Shown here: positions 9,099 through 19,999 of the stretch, in pieces
How positions within the stretch are numbered: position 1 is the first letter of the stretch
Layout: every line of letters begins with the position of its first letter
From: Pseudonocardia sp.
Lineage (GTDB): Bacteria; Actinomycetota; Actinomycetes; Mycobacteriales; Pseudonocardiaceae
Direction of reading: 5' to 3'
Length of the DNA stretch: 64,000 bases
NCBI GenBank assembly: GCA_029263115.1
Contig: JAJCYC010000032.1
Coordinates: 1-64,000, forward strand
Program-made: the position numbers and the translations under genes
The notes under the pieces: generated by a model
What the model saw: the letters and a program-made list of their open reading frames with translations, nothing else
The model's database searches: none
Told to the model about the DNA's origin: nothing

Positions 9099-9765
9099 GC
9101 TGTCCTCCGATCACCACGAGTTCCTCGGTCCGGGCCCCGACGACGGTCAGTCCCCGACGCTCGAGCAGGGCCGAGCGGCCGCGCATCACCGGTCCGTAGG
9201 GCACCGCCGTACGCATCAGCACCTCGGCCCGGACGCCGACGTCGGCCAACCTGGTCATGGTCAGGTCCGGGTCGCACACTCCCGAGTGCACCAGCAGTAC
9301 CCGGCCGTCCGGGGTCAGGTGCGCGGCGAGGCCGGCGCACACCCGGTCCAGCACCGCGCGTCCGTCCGTTCCCCCGTCCCACGACCGGGCCGCGCGGTGC
9401 CGGGTCAACCGGGCCGACGGTGAGGGCACGTAGGGCGGGTTGACGGTGACCAGGTCGAAGCGCCGGCCGCGCACCGGACCGAAGAGATCCCCGCACCGGA
9501 CCGCGACCGGTAGCCGCCGCGCCCGGGCGTTCAGCCAGGCCGCCGCCGCCGAACGCCGGGACAGCTCGACCGCGGTCACCGACCTCGCGCCGGCCGCGGC
9601 GGCGGCCAGGGCCACCGTGCCGGGTCCGCTGCACAGGTCCAGCACGCTGCGCCCGGCCGCCCAGCCCTGCCGCCGCAGCACCTCGATCAGCAGTTCGGAG
9701 TCGGTCTGGGCACGGTAGGTCCCGGGCGGACAGAACATCAGCATGTCTCGGAGCCTTTCGGTCAC
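9088..9765 (-). CDS. SAM-dependent methyltransferase, HemK2/MTQ2-like
   Basis: VLDLCSGPGTVAL and NPPYVPS motifs. Confidence 0.82.
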   Translation of the reverse strand: MTERLRDMLMFCPPGTYRAQTDSELLIEVLRRQGWAAGRSVLDLCSGPGTVALAAAAAGARSVTAVELSRRSAAAAWLNARARRLPVAVRCGDLFGPVRGRRFDLVTVNPPYVPSPSARLTRHRAARSWDGGTDGRAVLDRVCAGLAAHLTPDGRVLLVHSGVCDPDLTMTRLADVGVRAEVLMRTAVPYGPVMRGRSALLERRGLTVVGARTEELVVIGGQHGG

Positions 9766-9926
9766 GTGCTCGAACGAGGCCCTCGCCCGCCGATCCCTGG
9801 TCGGATGCCCGCTGATCGGCGGATCAAACGTGGCGAGGGCTCAGCCTCGTTCCACCGGAGCGGGTCCCCGGGCCGACGGCGCTGCGACCTCGATGGGTAC
9901 CAGAAACCGGTGCGGTGGCTCCGCGC

Positions 9927-10853
9927 TCAGGCCGCGACGGCCGCGTCCTGGATGAGGTGCACCGCCGCGCCCAGCGAGTCGACGGCCAGCACGCCGGGCA
10001 GCAGCCGTTCGGTGTCCCAGCCGGGGCCGGCCGCGACGACCAGCCCCGGCCGGTACTCGGCGGCGCGCAGGACCCGCAGTCTGGACGGCCGCGCGGTGCT
10101 CGTCGACTGGGCCCACAGAACCAACACGTCGGGCCGGAGCCGGATGAGCGCGGGGACCAGCGCGGCGTCCGGGGTGTCGGCACCCAGCATGTGCGCGGGT
10201 GTCCCGCGCTCGGCCAACGCGGCACGCAGCGCCTCGAGCGCCAACGTGTGTCGCTCGCCGGTCACGCAGGCCAGGACGGCGGTGCGCGAGCCCGGCACCC
10301 GGCTCGTCTCCACGACCTGGTGCAGCGCGGCGGAGATGCTCCACGACAGCAGATGCTCGGCGTCGATGCAGCCGCCCTGCTCACGGTGCACCCGGTTGAT
10401 CTCGCCCAGCACCGGCCGACACACCTGCTCCCAGGTGTCGATGACCCCCCGCTCGTCGAGGTGCCGGCGCAAGGCGGTCGACATCGCCGCCGCCTCGAGC
10501 CGTTGGGTGGCGACCAACAGGCTGGTCACCGCGGCGGGCGGAACCGGGCGCGGTACCGGGTCCGGGTCGGGGCTCGGGTCCGGAAGGTCCCGGTGGGCCC
10601 ACCGGGCCGCCTCGGCGGGCGGGATCCCGGTGGTGACCAGGGCCCGCATGCGCTCCAGGCGGGCGATGTCGGCGGCGGTGTAGCGCCGGTGCCGGCCGGG
10701 GTGGTGCCCGGACGGGCCGAGGCCATAGCGCTGGTTCCACGAGCGCAGGGTCGAGGCGGCGACGCCGAGGCGCGCGGCGACCGCCCCCGCGCGCCACCCC
10801 GGCCCGGCGTCCGGCCCGTGCACCTGGTCCCCCGGCACCTGGTCCTGCGGCAT
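9927..10853 (-). CDS. MerR-family regulator with cobalamin-binding-like C-terminal domain (CarH/LitR-like)
   Basis: MerR HTH (STLRSWNQRYGL...HRRYTAADIARLE), B12-domain-like ACVTGERHTLALEALRAALAERG and AEHLLSW. Confidence 0.75.
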   Translation of the reverse strand: MPQDQVPGDQVHGPDAGPGWRAGAVAARLGVAASTLRSWNQRYGLGPSGHHPGRHRRYTAADIARLERMRALVTTGIPPAEAARWAHRDLPDPSPDPDPVPRPVPPAAVTSLLVATQRLEAAAMSTALRRHLDERGVIDTWEQVCRPVLGEINRVHREQGGCIDAEHLLSWSISAALHQVVETSRVPGSRTAVLACVTGERHTLALEALRAALAERGTPAHMLGADTPDAALVPALIRLRPDVLVLWAQSTSTARPSRLRVLRAAEYRPGLVVAAGPGWDTERLLPGVLAVDSLGAAVHLIQDAAVAA

Positions 10854-10986
10854 CCGGCCATCGTGGCACAGGGTGGCCCGCCGCACTGCTCTCCTCGGTG
10901 GACCGAGGTGCGGGACGCTTACGAATCGATGGAGACAGACAGCTACTAGGCTGCTGCGTTCCAGCGGCAGCGAGGGGTGTCCGACG

Positions 10987-13900
10987 ATGGTGACCGGAAC
11001 CGGCTCGGCGGATTCGCTGTTCGCCGGGCCAGGGAAGGTCAGCCGGGCGATGGCCGCCCGGGACTGGTCGGCCACCCCGGTCGGGCCACCGGAGCAGTGG
11101 CCGGCGAGCTTGCGCAGCATCGTGCGGGTGCTGCTCACCTCTCGGTTCTCCATGTGGCTGGGCTGGGGGTCGGAGCTCGCGTTCTTCTACAACGACGCCT
11201 ACCACCGCGACACCCTGCGGGACAAGCATCCATGGGCGTTGGGCCAGCCGGCACGCGAGGTGTGGGCGGAGATCTGGGACGCGATCGGCCCCCGGATCCA
11301 GTCGGTCCTGACCAGCGGCGAGGCGACCTGGGACGAACAACTGCCGCTGCGGTTGGAACGGGCCGGCTACCCGGAGGAGACCTACCACACGTTCTCCTAC
11401 AGTCCGCTGGCCGACGACGACGGTCGGGTCGTCGGCATGCTGTGCGTGGTCCGCGAGGACACCGAGCGGGTGCTCGCGGAGCGGCGACTGCGGGTGCTGC
11501 GGGAACTGGGTGACATCTCCGCGGTGACCGCGCCGACCATCGAGCTGGCCTGCGCGGCCGCCGTCGAGGTGCTGACCCGGTCCCGGGTGGATGTGCCGTT
11601 CGGCTCCGTCTACCTGCTGGACCGGGCCGGGGACCGGGCGCGGCGGGCGGCGCACTTCGGCATGCGCGAGGACCCCGAGATCGTGCCCACCGAGATCGAC
11701 CGGGTCCGGGATGCCGATCAGCCTCTGTGGCGCGTCCTGGACGCGAAGCAGCCGACGGTCCTCACCGACCTGGCCGCCACATACCGGGGCCTGTTCCTGC
11801 CCCACCAGGGTCCGGTCGGCTGTGCCGAGCCGGACACTGCGCTGGCGGTCCCGCTGGCCGGCCCGGGCGGCGGCGCCCCGCTCGGGGTCCTGTTCGCCGG
11901 GATCAGTCCGTTCCTCGTCCTGAACGATGAGTATCGGCGGTTCGTCGACCTGGTGGCTGGCCAGGTGGCCAACGCCCTCGCCGACGCACAGGCCTCGCAG
12001 ACCCAGCGACGCCGGGCCGAGGAGCTGGCCGAGCTGGATCGGGTGAAGACCGAGTTCTTCACCGGGGTGTCCCATGAGCTGCGCACCCCACTGACGCTGA
12101 TCAGCGGACCGGCCGAGGACGCGCTGTCCGACACCACGAACCCGTTGGCCGGCCAGCAGCGGACCAGGATGGAACTGGTGGCCCGCAACGCCGGACGGCT
12201 GCGTCGGCTGGTGGACACCCTGCTGGAGTTCTCCCAGCTCGAGGCCGGGCGCCTGGTCCCGCACCCGAGCCCGGTCGATCTGGCGGCGCTGACCAGGGGG
12301 TTGGCGGAGTCGTTCGCGCCCGCCGTTCGGCGCGCGGGGCTGGACTTCGGGATCGACTGCCCACCCCTGGACTCCGCGGTGATGGTCGACGGGGACATGT
12401 GGGAGAAGATCGTGCTCAACCTGCTGTCCAACGCGGTCAAGTACACCCTCACCGGTCGGGTCGAGGTGGCGCTGCGACCTGGTCCCGCCGGCGGGGTGCT
12501 GCTGCGGGTCACCGACACCGGAATCGGCATCCCGGCCGGTGAGCACAGTCGGCTGTTCGAGCGGTTCCACCGGGTCCGGGGGGCCGTCGGGCGCAGCCAC
12601 GAGGGATCCGGGATCGGATTGGCCCTGGTCGCCGAACTGACCGGCCTGCACGGCGGCGCGGTGGCTGTGGACAGCGAGGCCGGCCGGGGCTCGGTGTTCA
12701 CCGTTGAGCTGCCGGCCACCGCCTGGACCACCACCCCGGCCACCCCGTGGGAGGCGTCGTCCACCGCGCGGTTGTACCGGGAGGAGGCTCTGCAGTGGAG
12801 CGCCGACCGCCCCGGGTCGGCGCTGGACCAGCCGGAACCGCTCGACCTGCCGGAACCGGACGACGACGACGGAACGGACGCCGCGGGCGGCGTGGCGAGG
12901 GTCCTGGTGGCCGAGGACAACGCGGACCTGCGGCGGTTCATCGCCGGCCTGCTGCGGCCGAACTACGCCGTGTCGCTGGCCCCGGACGGTGCCGCCGCGC
13001 TGGAACTGGCCCGCACCCGACGCCCCGACCTGGTCCTGACCGACGTGATGATGCCCGGGCTGGATGGGTTCGAGCTGCTGGGCGAGCTGCGCGCGCACCC
13101 GAGCACCGCGACCATCCCGGTCATCATGCTGTCCGCCCGGGCCGGGCCCGAGGCCGTCGAGGTGGGCCTGGCCGCAGGCGCGGACGACTACCTGGTCAAG
13201 CCGTTCTCCAGCCACGACCTGCTCGCCCGGGTGCGCTCGAACCTGGCCCTGGCGCGGCTGCGCAACCGGGAGAGCGCCTGGCGCGTCGCCCTGCTGAACA
13301 ACCTCAGCGACGGGTTGTTCGTCCTGGACGGGGACCGCGCCGTGGTGGAGATCAACGAGGCGTTCAGCGAGATCCTCGGCTACGGGGCCGAGGGCATGCC
13401 CTACCGGTGGCCGCATCCGTGGTGGCCCGACCCGGAACAGGAACCCGCCGAACACACCGCGTTCGCCGACGCGCTGGCCGAGCTCGCCACGCTCGACGGC
13501 GGAGCGCGCTGGCGGCTACCCGCCCGGCACCGGGACGGGCACCGGGTGTGGGTCGAGGTGTCCATGGACCCGCTGTCCACCGACCTGGACGGTGACCGGC
13601 GGGTGGTCGGGCTGGTCCGGGACGTCACCGACCAGTACCGCGCCACGGTGCGCGATCGACTGCTCGCCGACATCGGGCGGGCGCTGGCCCAGCCCGGCGA
13701 CCTCGCGGATCGGCTGGCCGCGTGCGCGCGGTCTGCCTCGGCGGCGTTCGACGACGTGGTGCTGATCACCCGGTCCGGTCCCGACGGCCACCTCGACCCG
13801 GTCGCGGCGGCACATCCCAGCCGGCCGGACCTCGCCGAGGCCGCGATGACGGTCACCCCCCGGCACGTCCCCGCCGCGCTGGCCGACCGGTACCGGGCCG

Positions 13901-15390
13901 GCCGGGCGTTCGTCCTGGCGCCGGTAGCGGTGGAGCCGCCGCACCGGCCGGACGGCGGCCCCGGGTTCGACCGGGCCGTCCGGGCGTTGGGCGGCCATAC
14001 CACTCTCGTCGCGCCCCTGCTGGTCGCCGGACGGCTGCACGGCATGCTCGTGGTCCTCTCGGCACACCGTCGTCGGGCCTACGACGACGCCGAGCTGGCG
14101 CTGGTCGAGGAGCTCGCGGTCCGGCTCGGCGGGGCCATGGAGACCGACTGGATCCTGACCCGGGAGCGGCGGCTGCACGAGGCCAGCGCCGCGTTGGCCG
14201 CCGCCGCGACCGTTCGGGACGCGGCCGCGGCGCTGGGCACCGCGGTGGTCGAGGCGATGGGCGCGTCCGTCGTCCTGGTCTTCCTGCACGACCCGACGGA
14301 ACCCCACCGGCTGCGCCTGCGGCACACCATCGGCTGGTCGGCCGGCGACGCCCAGCGGTTCGACGCCGGGGTGCGCCTGGACGACCGGACGCCGGTCAGC
14401 GATGCGGCCCGCACCGGCAGACCGGTCTGGATGCACGACCGGCAGGACTGGTGGCAGGCCTACCCGAACCTCGCGGACGATGCGGGACTCGCCCACATCC
14501 AGGCCACCGCCGCGTTGCCGCTCAAGCTGGGAGACCGGGTTCTCGGCGTGTTGTTCGTCGGGTTCCCGCGCGCCCGCGAGTTCGCCCAGGTCGAACGGGC
14601 CTTCGCGATGGCCCTGGTCAGCCAGGCCGCGCAGGCGTTCGCCCGGGCCGCGGTCACCGACGCCCGGTGGCAGGTCTCGCGCACCCTGCAGAAGAGCCTG
14701 CTGCCCGCCGCGCTGCCCGACGTGGACCGCATCGCCTGGGCGGCGCACTACCAACCCGCCGGCCAGGACATCCAGGCCGGCGGCGACTGGTACGACATGC
14801 TCGTCCTGGACGGCCAGCGGGTGGCCATCGTGGTGGGTGACGTGGTCGGCAGCGGTGCGCTGGCGGCCGCGACGATGGGCAAGCTGTCCAGTGCACTGGC
14901 CGCCTACCTGCGCGAGGGGCACGGGCCGGGCCGCGCGCTGGACCTGCTCAGCGAGTACGCGGCCACCGTCGGTCACGCGGTGGGCAGCACCGCGGTCTGT
15001 CTGATCCTGAGCACCCGGACCGGCGAGCTGCGTGGGGCCTGTGCCGGGCATCCTCCGCCGCTGCTACTCGCGCCCGGCCACGCCACGCACCACTGGCACG
15101 ACCTGACCGGAGTGGCGCTCGGCGTACCGAGAGGCCCCCGCCACGGCGAGGAACGGCTCACCCTGACCGCAGGGACCAGCCTGATCGTGTACACCGACGG
15201 ACTCGTCGAGCGCCGCCGCGAGGTGATCGACGACGGGCTGCGCCGGCTGGCCGACGCGGTGGCCGACCACGCCGACGCCGCCCCGTCGGAGTTGCTGGCG
15301 ACGGCGCTCACCCACTGCCTTCCCCCGGGCAGCCCCCCGGCCGACGACGTCGCACTGGTCGTGACCCGTTACCTCCCGCAGCAGGGCTGA
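10987..15390 (+). CDS. multidomain hybrid sensor kinase / SpoIIE-type PP2C phosphatase (PAS-like, GAF, HisKA-HATPase, REC, PAS, GAF, GAF, PP2C)
   Basis: GVSHELRTPLTLI, NLLSNAVKYT, GSGIGLALV, REC LTDVMMPGLDGFELL/DDYLVKPF, PP2C AGGDWYDMLVLDG/YTDGLVERR. Confidence 0.88.
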   Translation: MVTGTGSADSLFAGPGKVSRAMAARDWSATPVGPPEQWPASLRSIVRVLLTSRFSMWLGWGSELAFFYNDAYHRDTLRDKHPWALGQPAREVWAEIWDAIGPRIQSVLTSGEATWDEQLPLRLERAGYPEETYHTFSYSPLADDDGRVVGMLCVVREDTERVLAERRLRVLRELGDISAVTAPTIELACAAAVEVLTRSRVDVPFGSVYLLDRAGDRARRAAHFGMREDPEIVPTEIDRVRDADQPLWRVLDAKQPTVLTDLAATYRGLFLPHQGPVGCAEPDTALAVPLAGPGGGAPLGVLFAGISPFLVLNDEYRRFVDLVAGQVANALADAQASQTQRRRAEELAELDRVKTEFFTGVSHELRTPLTLISGPAEDALSDTTNPLAGQQRTRMELVARNAGRLRRLVDTLLEFSQLEAGRLVPHPSPVDLAALTRGLAESFAPAVRRAGLDFGIDCPPLDSAVMVDGDMWEKIVLNLLSNAVKYTLTGRVEVALRPGPAGGVLLRVTDTGIGIPAGEHSRLFERFHRVRGAVGRSHEGSGIGLALVAELTGLHGGAVAVDSEAGRGSVFTVELPATAWTTTPATPWEASSTARLYREEALQWSADRPGSALDQPEPLDLPEPDDDDGTDAAGGVARVLVAEDNADLRRFIAGLLRPNYAVSLAPDGAAALELARTRRPDLVLTDVMMPGLDGFELLGELRAHPSTATIPVIMLSARAGPEAVEVGLAAGADDYLVKPFSSHDLLARVRSNLALARLRNRESAWRVALLNNLSDGLFVLDGDRAVVEINEAFSEILGYGAEGMPYRWPHPWWPDPEQEPAEHTAFADALAELATLDGGARWRLPARHRDGHRVWVEVSMDPLSTDLDGDRRVVGLVRDVTDQYRATVRDRLLADIGRALAQPGDLADRLAACARSASAAFDDVVLITRSGPDGHLDPVAAAHPSRPDLAEAAMTVTPRHVPAALADRYRAGRAFVLAPVAVEPPHRPDGGPGFDRAVRALGGHTTLVAPLLVAGRLHGMLVVLSAHRRRAYDDAELALVEELAVRLGGAMETDWILTRERRLHEASAALAAAATVRDAAAALGTAVVEAMGASVVLVFLHDPTEPHRLRLRHTIGWSAGDAQRFDAGVRLDDRTPVSDAARTGRPVWMHDRQDWWQAYPNLADDAGLAHIQATAALPLKLGDRVLGVLFVGFPRAREFAQVERAFAMALVSQAAQAFARAAVTDARWQVSRTLQKSLLPAALPDVDRIAWAAHYQPAGQDIQAGGDWYDMLVLDGQRVAIVVGDVVGSGALAAATMGKLSSALAAYLREGHGPGRALDLLSEYAATVGHAVGSTAVCLILSTRTGELRGACAGHPPPLLLAPGHATHHWHDLTGVALGVPRGPRHGEERLTLTAGTSLIVYTDGLVERRREVIDDGLRRLADAVADHADAAPSELLATALTHCLPPGSPPADDVALVVTRYLPQQG

Positions 15391-15397
15391 GCTCCGG

Positions 15398-15853
15398 CTA
15401 GGGCTGGCCCCCGCCGACGGACCGCTGCTCGTCGAGCACCTTGGTGAGCTGCGCCATGGTGTCGTCGGCCAGCGCGTTCAGGCTGCCGCGGACGAACGGC
15501 GCGGCGAGCTTGGCCACCCCGTGGAAGTCGAACCGTGCCCGGTAGCGGATGCGCGTACCGCTGCCCTCGGACTCGAATGTGAGGTCGTCGACGGTGGAAA
15601 CGGTCTTGTTCCGGCCCTCGAAGGTGACCCGTTGCGGCTCCCACCGGACGAGGGTGTACTCGATCTCGGTGGCCCTGCCGCGGAACTCCGAGATGTTTCG
15701 CCAGCGAGCCCCGACCCGCACCGGCCCGCCGTCGACGCGGGTGCAGCTGACGGTCCCGGCGTCCCACTGCTCGGCGTTCGAGAAGTCGACCAGGTAGTCC
15801 ACCACGTCGGTCATCTTCATCTGCGCCGTCGTGGACCGCACCAGCTCGGGCAT
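15398..15853 (-). CDS. SRPBCC family protein
   Basis: polyketide-cyclase/dehydrase-like pattern; overlaps upstream SRPBCC gene. Confidence 0.72.
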   Translation of the reverse strand: MPELVRSTTAQMKMTDVVDYLVDFSNAEQWDAGTVSCTRVDGGPVRVGARWRNISEFRGRATEIEYTLVRWEPQRVTFEGRNKTVSTVDDLTFESEGSGTRIRYRARFDFHGVAKLAAPFVRGSLNALADDTMAQLTKVLDEQRSVGGGQP

Positions 15854-16293
15854 CAGCGGGCCTCGATCACGATCTTGAACTCGTCCACGGCCTTGCGCAC
15901 CTTGGCCTGCGGGTCGTCGAACAGCGACGCCACCGCCTCGCCGAGCTTGCCGGCCGGCGGGTGGTACTCGAAGCTCACCTCGACCCCGGTCACACCGTTG
16001 CCCTTGTCGTCGAACCGCACCACGCCGGAGCTCTTCACGTCCGGGTCGGACGAGTCGAGGGTGGTCCAGGCGATGGTGTGCGGCGGGGAGTCCTCGGCGA
16101 TGGTGGCGTCCCAGCTCAGCGACTTGCCCAGCGGGCCACTGACGGTCCAGCGGGTGCGGTCGCCGGCTCCGTCGATCGGCTCCACCTTCTTGACGTCGTC
16201 CATGATCTCCGGCAGCCGGGTGAACGGGCGCCACCAGTCGTAGCAGGCCCGGGCGGGAGCGTTGACCTCGACGTAATGCGCGACAGCAGCCAC
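15853..16293 (-). CDS. SRPBCC family protein
   Basis: VEVNAPARACYDWWRPFTRLPEIMDDVKKVEPID ... DSSDPDVKSSGVVRFDD. Confidence 0.75.
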   Translation of the reverse strand: MAAVAHYVEVNAPARACYDWWRPFTRLPEIMDDVKKVEPIDGAGDRTRWTVSGPLGKSLSWDATIAEDSPPHTIAWTTLDSSDPDVKSSGVVRFDDKGNGVTGVEVSFEYHPPAGKLGEAVASLFDDPQAKVRKAVDEFKIVIEAR

Positions 16294-16385
16294 GTGGTTC
16301 CACCTTCCATCGATTGCTTCGGAACACTGGATTACCCGTTATCGCAACGGTTACGCATCGACTGTGTGATGCTATCGGCGACGGC

Positions 16386-17100
16386 GGGTGTTCGTGCAGA
16401 AGCTCCGGGGCGAGCTGCGCCGCGGCGGCTACGACGTGCTGCACAGTCACGGCTGGCTCGCCGGCCTGGCCACCCAGCTCGCCGCCCCCACCGGACGGGG
16501 CACCGGCGGCCCCGCCCGGGTGCCGCTGGTGCACACCCTCGGCCGACCGAGGCTGACGGCCACCCCCGACGACGACCCCGGCGCCCCTGCGCTCTGCGCG
16601 CCGACCACCTGATCGCCACCAGCGCACACGAGCGCGACACGCTGCTCGGCGCCGGCGTCGCCCGGCACCGGATCTCCGTGGTGCCCCCCGGAACCCGCAC
16701 CGACGAGCGGGCCGACCCGGCGACCAGGCCCCGCGGCTTCGGCACCCCCCGCCAGCGCCGCACCCCCACCGGCTGCTCCTTTTCGGCCCACCCACCCGGG
16801 CAGCCAGCAAGGTGGCCGCGCTCACCGCGCTACCGCGCACCGAGCTCACCGTCTGCCCCACCGAACCCGCGCCGGGCGACGCGGTGCTCCGGTTGGGCGA
16901 GCTGGCCGCCCGGCTGGGGGTGGGCCACCGGGTGCGCGTGGAGCACGGACCGACCCCGTCGCTCCGGCGGCCGCTGATCGGCCGCGCCGATCTCGTCCTG
17001 TGCGCCGATCTCGTCCTGTGCCTGGCCGCTTCCGGGCACGACGGCGCCGAGCACCTCGAGGCCATGGCACAGGGTGTGCCGGTGATCGCCGGGAACGCGC
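16386..17100 (+). pseudogene. GT4-type glycosyltransferase remnant with several frameshifts
   Basis: YDVLHSHGWLAGLATQLA, ADHLIATSAHERDTLLGAGVARHRISVVPPG and HDGAEHLEAMAQGVPVIA lie in three different frames. Confidence 0.72.
16984..17019 (+). repeat. 18-bp perfect tandem duplication gcgccgatctcgtcctgt x2
   Basis: read directly. Confidence 0.9.
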
Positions 17101-17112
17101 AGGCTTTCCCGA

Positions 17113-18081
17113 TCAGCCCACCCCGGCGGCCTCCCTCGCGATGGCCGCCACCCGGGCCTGGGCGGCGGAGACCACACCGGCGCGATCCTTGTGGGCCTCC
17201 TCGTAACGCACGATCGCCCGCACCTCGTCGGTGTCGTCCAGCTCCTTGATGCGCGTGATCGCCTCCGGCATGCCGAGCTCGTGGTATCCCGGGATTGGCA
17301 GCTCGGCCTCGGTAAGCGAACCGAGCTCCTCCCGGGTGCCGCGCACGGCCCGCGCCGTGCCGTCGGCGCCATCCCGGCGTGCCACCGATTCAGCGCGCTC
17401 CAGCGCCGCGTCCCGCCCGGTGCTCAGCACGTCGCGGGCGTCCCGGCCGAGGGTCACCGCGCGGTCGGAGATCTCGCCGAGGGTGTCCCGGGCCTGGTCG
17501 GCCGAGCGCCGGGTACGGTCCACCGCCCGGTTGAGCTGTTCGCGGGCCACCCGGGCCGGTACGTTCAGCACCAGGGTCATGCCCCCCGCGACCCGCTGGA
17601 ACGGGGTCGCCCGCAACGCCGCCGGCCCGCCCAGTGCCTCCTCGGCGAGCACGGTGGAGATCCAGTCGATGGTCTCGGTATGGGCGGCCTCCAACCGGTC
17701 GGCCAACTGGCGGGTCGAAGGTCGGTGGGCCGCCTCGGCCAGCGTTCTCAGGTAGCGGGCCCGCCCCTGGAGCTGCTGCTCGAGGGCGAGGTCCTGGAGC
17801 AACGCCTCGTCGAACGACACCGCCTGCTCCACGGTTGCCTTGAGCAGCGCGGTGAGCCGGCCGACCAGCGGGGTGACCACGTCCGGCACCCCACCGGCCG
17901 CGCGCAGCTCCTTGGCGATCTGGCGACCACGCCGGTCGGCGTTCTCCGCGTTCTGGGTCAGCTCGCGACGGACCGCGTCGGTACGGGCCTGAACGACCCT
18001 GGTCCGGGCGATCTGGGCCTCGGTACTGGTCAACTGCAGGATGGTCCGCAACTGTCGGATGAGCGGTGCGTTCGACCTCAT
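17113..18081 (-). CDS. ferritin-like/helical-bundle protein with C-terminal YExxHKxR motif
   Basis: long helical [44 protein letters not shown] tail. Confidence 0.55.
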   Translation of the reverse strand: MRSNAPLIRQLRTILQLTSTEAQIARTRVVQARTDAVRRELTQNAENADRRGRQIAKELRAAGGVPDVVTPLVGRLTALLKATVEQAVSFDEALLQDLALEQQLQGRARYLRTLAEAAHRPSTRQLADRLEAAHTETIDWISTVLAEEALGGPAALRATPFQRVAGGMTLVLNVPARVAREQLNRAVDRTRRSADQARDTLGEISDRAVTLGRDARDVLSTGRDAALERAESVARRDGADGTARAVRGTREELGSLTEAELPIPGYHELGMPEAITRIKELDDTDEVRAIVRYEEAHKDRAGVVSAAQARVAAIAREAAGVG

Positions 18082-18307
18082 ACACGTCCTTCGTGTTGGT
18101 TCTCCGCGTTCATGGCCGACTCTGCTTACCCGGCCAGCGCGATGTCAAAGATCCCGCCGCCCCCCGATCCGGCCGGATCTCCAGCCGGTGCCCTGCCGTG
18201 CTCCGGCCCGAGGACGGCCACCGATCCGGGTTTCGGCCGCGGCCTCCCGGGTATGCCGAGCGCCGGCCCCGATCGCCCGGCCGACACCCGCCACGAGGAG
18301 GCACAGC

Positions 18308-19831
18308 TTGCCCGAGGAGCGCACCAGCCCGACCACCACCGACGCCGGTATCCCGGTCGAGAGTGACGAGCACTCGCTCACCGTCGGACCCGGTGGGCCG
18401 ATCCTGCTGCAGGACAGCTACCTGATCGAGCAGATGGCGCAGTTCAACCGGGAGCGGATCCCCGAGCGGCAACCGCACGCCAAGGGCAGCGGCGCCTTCG
18501 GCCGCTTCGAGGTGACCGGCGACGTGAGCGCGTTCACCAGGGCCGCGCTGTTCCAACCCGGCGCCGACACCGAGCTGGCGGTCCGGTTCTCCACCGTGGC
18601 CGGCGAACGCGGCAGCCCGGACACCTGGCGCGACCCCCGAGGGTTCTCGGTCAAGTTCTATACGCCCGAGGGCAACTACGACATGGTGGGTAACAACACG
18701 CCGGTGTTCTTCATCAAGGACCCGATGAAGTTCCAGCACTTCATCCGGTCCCAGAAGCGGCGGGCGGACAACAACCTGCGCGACCACGACATGCAGTGGG
18801 ACTTCTGGACGCTCTCCCCGGAGTCTGCGCACCAGGTGACCTGGCTGATGGGCGACCGGGGGATCCCGCGCACCTGGCGGCACATGAACGGCTACACCTC
18901 GCACACCTACCAGTGGATCAACGCCGAAGGCCGCCAGTTCTGGGTGAAGTACCACTTCAGGACCGACCAGGGCGTCGAGTTCTTCACCCAGCACGAGGCC
19001 GACCAGATGGCCGCCGTCGACACCGACTACCACACCCGGGACCTGTTCGAGCACATCCGGGACGGCGAGTACCCGAGCTGGACGATGTACGCGCAGGTCA
19101 TGCCCTACGACGACGCGCCCGGGTACCGCTTCAACCCGTTCGACCTGACGAAGGTGTGGCCGCACGAGGACTACCCGCTGATCGAGGTCGGCCGGATGAG
19201 GCTGGAGCGCAATCCCACCGACAACCACACCGAGATCGAGCAGTTGGCGTTCCAGCCGAACAACCTGGTGCCCGGCATCGGCCCGAGCCCGGACCGGATG
19301 CTGCTGGCCCGGCTGTTCGCCTACGCCGACGCGCACCGCTACCGCCTCGGCGTCAACTACCAGCAGATCCCGGTGAACGCGCCGGTGTGCCCGGTGCGCT
19401 CGTACAGCAAGGACGGCGCCATGCGGATCGACAAGGTGTCCGACCCGGTCTACGCGCCCAACTCCCAGGGCGGCCCGGCCGCGGACACCGAGCGCTACGG
19501 CCGGGTGCCGACCTGGCAGGCCGACGGTCAGATCATGCGGTCGGCCTACGTCGAGCACGCGCAGGACGACGACTGGGGCCAGGCCGGCACCCTGGTGCGC
19601 GACGTCATGGACGACGCCGGTCGGGAACGCCTGGTCGACAACGTGGTGGGCCATCTGCTCAACGCGGTCACCGAACCGGTGCTGGAGCGCGCCTTCGAGT
19701 ACTGGCGCAACGTCGACAAGTCGATCGGCGAGAAGATCGAGTCCGGCGTGCGCGCGAATGCCCGGGATCAAGACCCGAAGGCCGGCCAGCAGGCCAACCC
19801 GGCAAGGGAGAGCATGCGGACCAAGGCCTGA
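18308..19831 (+). CDS. catalase (haem monofunctional)
   Basis: [52 protein letters not shown] start. Confidence 0.93.
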   Translation: MPEERTSPTTTDAGIPVESDEHSLTVGPGGPILLQDSYLIEQMAQFNRERIPERQPHAKGSGAFGRFEVTGDVSAFTRAALFQPGADTELAVRFSTVAGERGSPDTWRDPRGFSVKFYTPEGNYDMVGNNTPVFFIKDPMKFQHFIRSQKRRADNNLRDHDMQWDFWTLSPESAHQVTWLMGDRGIPRTWRHMNGYTSHTYQWINAEGRQFWVKYHFRTDQGVEFFTQHEADQMAAVDTDYHTRDLFEHIRDGEYPSWTMYAQVMPYDDAPGYRFNPFDLTKVWPHEDYPLIEVGRMRLERNPTDNHTEIEQLAFQPNNLVPGIGPSPDRMLLARLFAYADAHRYRLGVNYQQIPVNAPVCPVRSYSKDGAMRIDKVSDPVYAPNSQGGPAADTERYGRVPTWQADGQIMRSAYVEHAQDDDWGQAGTLVRDVMDDAGRERLVDNVVGHLLNAVTEPVLERAFEYWRNVDKSIGEKIESGVRANARDQDPKAGQQANPARESMRTKA

Positions 19832-19999
19832 CCCCGCACAGCGCTGCCCTCCGGCCGACCCGACCCGGCCGGCACCGCGACCGCGGAGATCGGCCGAGCG
19901 AGGAGGACGAGGTTGTCGGAGCCCACGCGCCAGCACGTAGAGTGACGCCGTATCGGGCCGCGAGCCCCGGTCGACCATGGCCGGACGTCACGCAAGGGG

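Noticed and set aside
10381-13455. 1024-aa minus-strand ORF opposite the sensor kinase
   Set aside because: Antisense to a domain-rich CDS; low-complexity Arg/Gly/His/Val-rich translation typical of GC-rich shadow ORFs
13516-15051. 511-aa minus-strand ORF
   Set aside because: Antisense to the SpoIIE kinase-phosphatase
16300-16380. tRNA or small RNA gene in the AT-richer gap
   Set aside because: No cloverleaf or recognisable tRNA arms could be traced
18110-19978. 622-aa minus-strand ORF opposite catalase
   Set aside because: Shadow of a well-supported catalase gene
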